A stretch of 64,000 nucleotides of DNA from Niameybacter massiliensis. Lineage in GTDB: Bacteria > Bacillota > Clostridia > Lachnospirales > Cellulosilyticaceae. The DNA lies in assembly GCF_001282685.1 (NCBI RefSeq), contig NZ_LN875034.1, forward strand, positions 605,612-669,611, written 5' to 3'. The position numbers and the translations under genes were made by a program. Positions 62,582 to 64,000 of the stretch are shown here, piece by piece. The notes below the pieces were generated by a model, which did not search any database, had not been told where the DNA came from, and was given only the letters and a program-made list of their open reading frames with translations. Within the stretch, counting starts at the first letter, position 1. The number at the start of each line of letters is the position of its first letter.

Positions 62582-63064
62582 ATGATTGAATATAAAGATA
62601 AAAATAAATTTAATCCTAGGTCTATTTATTTCTATCTTTATACTTAGAAAAAGTTTCAAAGTTATAAGGCTCTCCTCCCTCTTAGCCTTATCCGGAGAAG
62701 CTTTTTCAATCTAGCTTATGAGATTAAGTGGCATTTCATAAGCTAGAGAAATACCGTATGGATTTATAAACTAAGCAACTTACAATGCTTATAAGATAAG
62801 CAAAACTAATAAGCAATGCCGCAGATGCTCCTTGATATAGAGTCTCTTATCAGACACTTGCAGTGATAAATGCAATGCATCCCTTTCACCTATAGGCCCC
62901 TGATTAAGAACTACTATATAAGGCAGATCATAAGGCTACACTTAAAGGTTATGTTTAAAACAAGTATAAATGCTTATTTGAAATCTACAAGCCACTCACA
63001 AAAAGCTAACTTAAGTCTGCCCATATTAATAAGAGGGAGGGGCGACTTGAGTTAGCTTTTTGTG
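62582..63064 (+). ncRNA. Candidate large structured non-coding RNA, about 480 nt
   Basis: Bounded by a near-consensus promoter and an intrinsic terminator, with no credible ORF inside. Helices seen directly: P1, 10 bp plus 8 bp after one mismatch (62591-62609 with 62624-62642), loop containing palindrome CCTAGG; P2, 11 bp (62647-62657 with 62697-62707) topped by 8 bp (62664-62671 with 62684-62691), loop CTCCTCCCTCTT; P3, 12 bp perfect (62710-62721 with 62736-62747); a multibranch core, perhaps closed by GGATTT/AAATCT and TAAGCA/TGCTTA (62760-62777 with 62971-62986); and a 21-bp terminal stem. The P2 loop (62672-62683) is complementary, with one G-U, to 63031-63042 in the terminal loop. The class is unidentified. 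Flanks 62347-62546 (sialidase 5' side) and 63065-63227 (collagen-like leader) hold nothing else I can name. Confidence 0.72.
62997..63064 (+). terminator. Terminal hairpin and intrinsic terminator of the candidate RNA
   Basis: A 21-bp stem with a single G-U (62997-63017 with 63044-63064), including the T-tract TTTTTGTG. Its 26-nt loop also has a 4-bp GCCC/GGGC (63019-63022 with 63040-63043) that competes with the loop-loop pairing to P2. Confidence 0.85.
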
Positions 63065-63227
63065 CGTTAAGATTTAGAGAGTTAAATTATATCGATGAAA
63101 CGTAAACCATTAAATGATATAAAAATACATACTATTTTTTTCCTTTTTATTTGTAATTACTTAGTGTAATATGTCACATTTTAGTCCTTTAATCAATATA
63201 TTATAAATTGAATAGGAGGTGTTTTAT

Positions 63228-64000
63228 TTGCACAAATATCCTTGTGATTGCAAATCTAATTGTTATGAAGAGTGTAATGGAAATAATGATTGTAATTATG
63301 AACAGCGTATGTGTTGCTATCCTAATAACAGCTTTGAACAAACTCCATGTTTTGCATCTTGTATAGAGGGTCAAAATGGTCAAGATGGCCAGAATGGCCA
63401 AAATGGTCAAGACGGTCAAAATGGCCAAGACGGCCAGAACGGCCAAGATGGTGAGAATGGTCAAGACGGTCAAAATGGCCAAGATGGTGAGGATGGCCAG
63501 AATGGTCAAGACGGTCAAAATGGCCAAGATGGTGAGGATGGCCAGAATGGTCAAGACGGTCAAAATGGCGAAGATGGTCAGAACGGCCAAGATGGCCAGA
63601 ACGGCCAAGATGGTCAAAATGGCCAAGACGGTCAGAACGGCCAAGATGGTCAAAATGGCCAAGACGGCCAGAATGGTGAGGACGGCCAGAACGGTCAAGA
63701 CGGTCAAAATGGCCAAGATGGTGAGGATGGCCAGAATGGTCAAGACGGTCAGAATGGTCAAGATGGTCAGAACGGTCAAGATGGTCAGAATGGTCAAGAT
63801 GGTCAGAACGGTCAAGATGGTCAGAATGGCCAAGATGGAGTAGATGGTCAAGGCGGTCAGAATGGCCAAGATGGTGAGAACGGTCAAGACGGTCAGAATG
63901 GTCAAGACGGTCAGAATGGAGCAGATGGTCAGAACGGCCAAGATGGTCAGAATGGAGCAGATGGTCAGAACGGCCAAGACGGTAAGAATGGTCAAGCTGG
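63228..64000 (+). CDS. Collagen-like repeat protein with Cys-rich N-terminus, partial at 3' end
   Basis: An open frame with no stop to the window end; at least 257 residues. TTG start at 63228 with AGGAGG (63214-63219) 8 nt before it. Residues 1-47 are Cys-rich: nine Cys at 6, 8, 12, 16, 22, 29, 30, 40 and 44 (PCDCKSNCYEECN, CCYP). From residue 48 a strict Gly-X-Y repeat, mainly GQN/GQD, runs uninterrupted. Collagen-like proteins of this kind in Clostridia/Bacilli are often spore-surface (BclA-type) or tail-fibre filaments. There is no signal peptide, which fits a spore coat/exosporium protein made in the mother cell. The missing C-terminus would be decisive. Confidence 0.82.
   Translation, partial: MHKYPCDCKSNCYEECNGNNDCNYEQRMCCYPNNSFEQTPCFASCIEGQNGQDGQNGQNGQDGQNGQDGQNGQDGENGQDGQNGQDGEDGQNGQDGQNGQDGEDGQNGQDGQNGEDGQNGQDGQNGQDGQNGQDGQNGQDGQNGQDGQNGEDGQNGQDGQNGQDGEDGQNGQDGQNGQDGQNGQDGQNGQDGQNGQDGQNGQDGVDGQGGQNGQDGENGQDGQNGQDGQNGADGQNGQDGQNGADGQNGQDGKNGQA
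63369..64000 (+). repeat. Tandem 9-nt/18-nt repeat encoding Gly-X-Y
   Basis: At least 70 consecutive 9-nt units (63369-63998) stay in register without an indel. Most alternate GQN and GQD, giving an 18-nt superunit GQNGQD, with occasional GEN, GED, GAD, GVD, GKN and GQG variants. Third codon positions vary (GGT/GGC, CAA/CAG, GAT/GAC), so selection on the protein is seen. GC content is visibly higher than the surroundings. Confidence 0.95.

Noticed and set aside
62870..63055. 61-residue ORF inside the structured RNA
   Set aside because: No ribosome binding site, ends in the terminator stem, and the sequence is explained by helices.
63376..63843. ORF of Met/Lys/Ala repeats on the plus strand
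   Set aside because: Out-of-frame shadow of the collagen-like repeat, ATG created by the AATGGT unit.
63201..63995. Antisense ORF of 264 residues, hydrophobic Thr-Leu/Ile-Val repeats
   Set aside because: It is the reverse complement of the Gly-X-Y repeat with no ribosome binding site. The plus frame has AGGAGG and a Cys-rich head.
1..64000. CRISPR arrays, tRNA or rRNA genes, IS elements, integrase/att sites
   Set aside because: None was seen by reading; the 9-nt collagen repeat and the 14-bp tandem repeat are not spacer arrays.

Overview
The window looks like chromosomal DNA of a low-GC, spore-former-like Firmicute of class Clostridia. The signs are AT-rich intergenic DNA, strong AGGAGG-type ribosome binding sites with ATG/GTG/TTG starts, a YesM/YesN-LplABC sugar module, NupNOPQ nucleoside uptake, a long-form HPF and a frameshifted RF2 gene. 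A Cellulosilyticum/Lachnospirales-like host is my inference and was not tested. No prophage, insertion sequence, tRNA, rRNA or CRISPR array was seen.

Layout. 1-8.9 kb: housekeeping (hpf, deoD), two unknown proteins, a cytoplasmic 5'-nucleotidase-like enzyme, a NatA-type ABC ATPase with a permease fused to a CPBP protease, methionine aminopeptidase and a GNAT enzyme. 8.9-13.0 kb: minus-strand operon of a MarR regulator and a two-subunit multidrug-type ABC exporter. 13.2-15.9 kb: secA. 16-39 kb: a large carbohydrate locus. It has a YesM/YesN two-component system, two paralogous endonuclease/exonuclease/phosphatase-fold enzymes, two PHP proteins, a calcineurin-like phosphoesterase, an LplB/binding protein/LplC importer, a PfkB kinase, a GH4 enzyme, a GH38 alpha-mannosidase, an M17 peptidase, an unrecognised 522-residue protein, an MgtC-like protein and an MFS transporter. 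Import of a mannose-containing, possibly phosphorylated, glycan or glycoconjugate followed by cytoplasmic breakdown is a reasonable inference. 39-44 kb: an AlgI-type O-acyltransferase, a DHHW protein and an OmpR/histidine kinase pair, suggesting O-acetylation of a cell-surface polymer.

44-52 kb: prfB with a programmed +1 frameshift, then threonine/lysine pathway genes (ACT regulator, homoserine dehydrogenase, an apgM-like protein, aspartokinase with an internal second start, and thrB further on), with a CPBP protease and tmk between. 52-57 kb: minus-strand BMP-type nucleoside ABC importer with an attenuator-like hairpin after the binding-protein gene. 57-62.3 kb: an unknown protein, Tex, a small secreted protein and an intracellular-looking sialidase.

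The most unusual part is the end of the window. Positions 62347-63227 hold no credible protein gene. They contain a near-consensus promoter (62547-62575), about 480 nt of strongly structured sequence and an intrinsic terminator (to about 63064). The apical loop of a 5' hairpin is complementary over 12 nt to the terminator loop, giving a long-range loop-loop contact that ties the two ends together. This looks like a large structured non-coding RNA, possibly of the ornate ROOL/GOLLD/OLE kind or a new class. After it a TTG-started gene encodes a Cys-rich head and at least 70 uninterrupted Gly-X-Y triplets (collagen-like), running off the window end.
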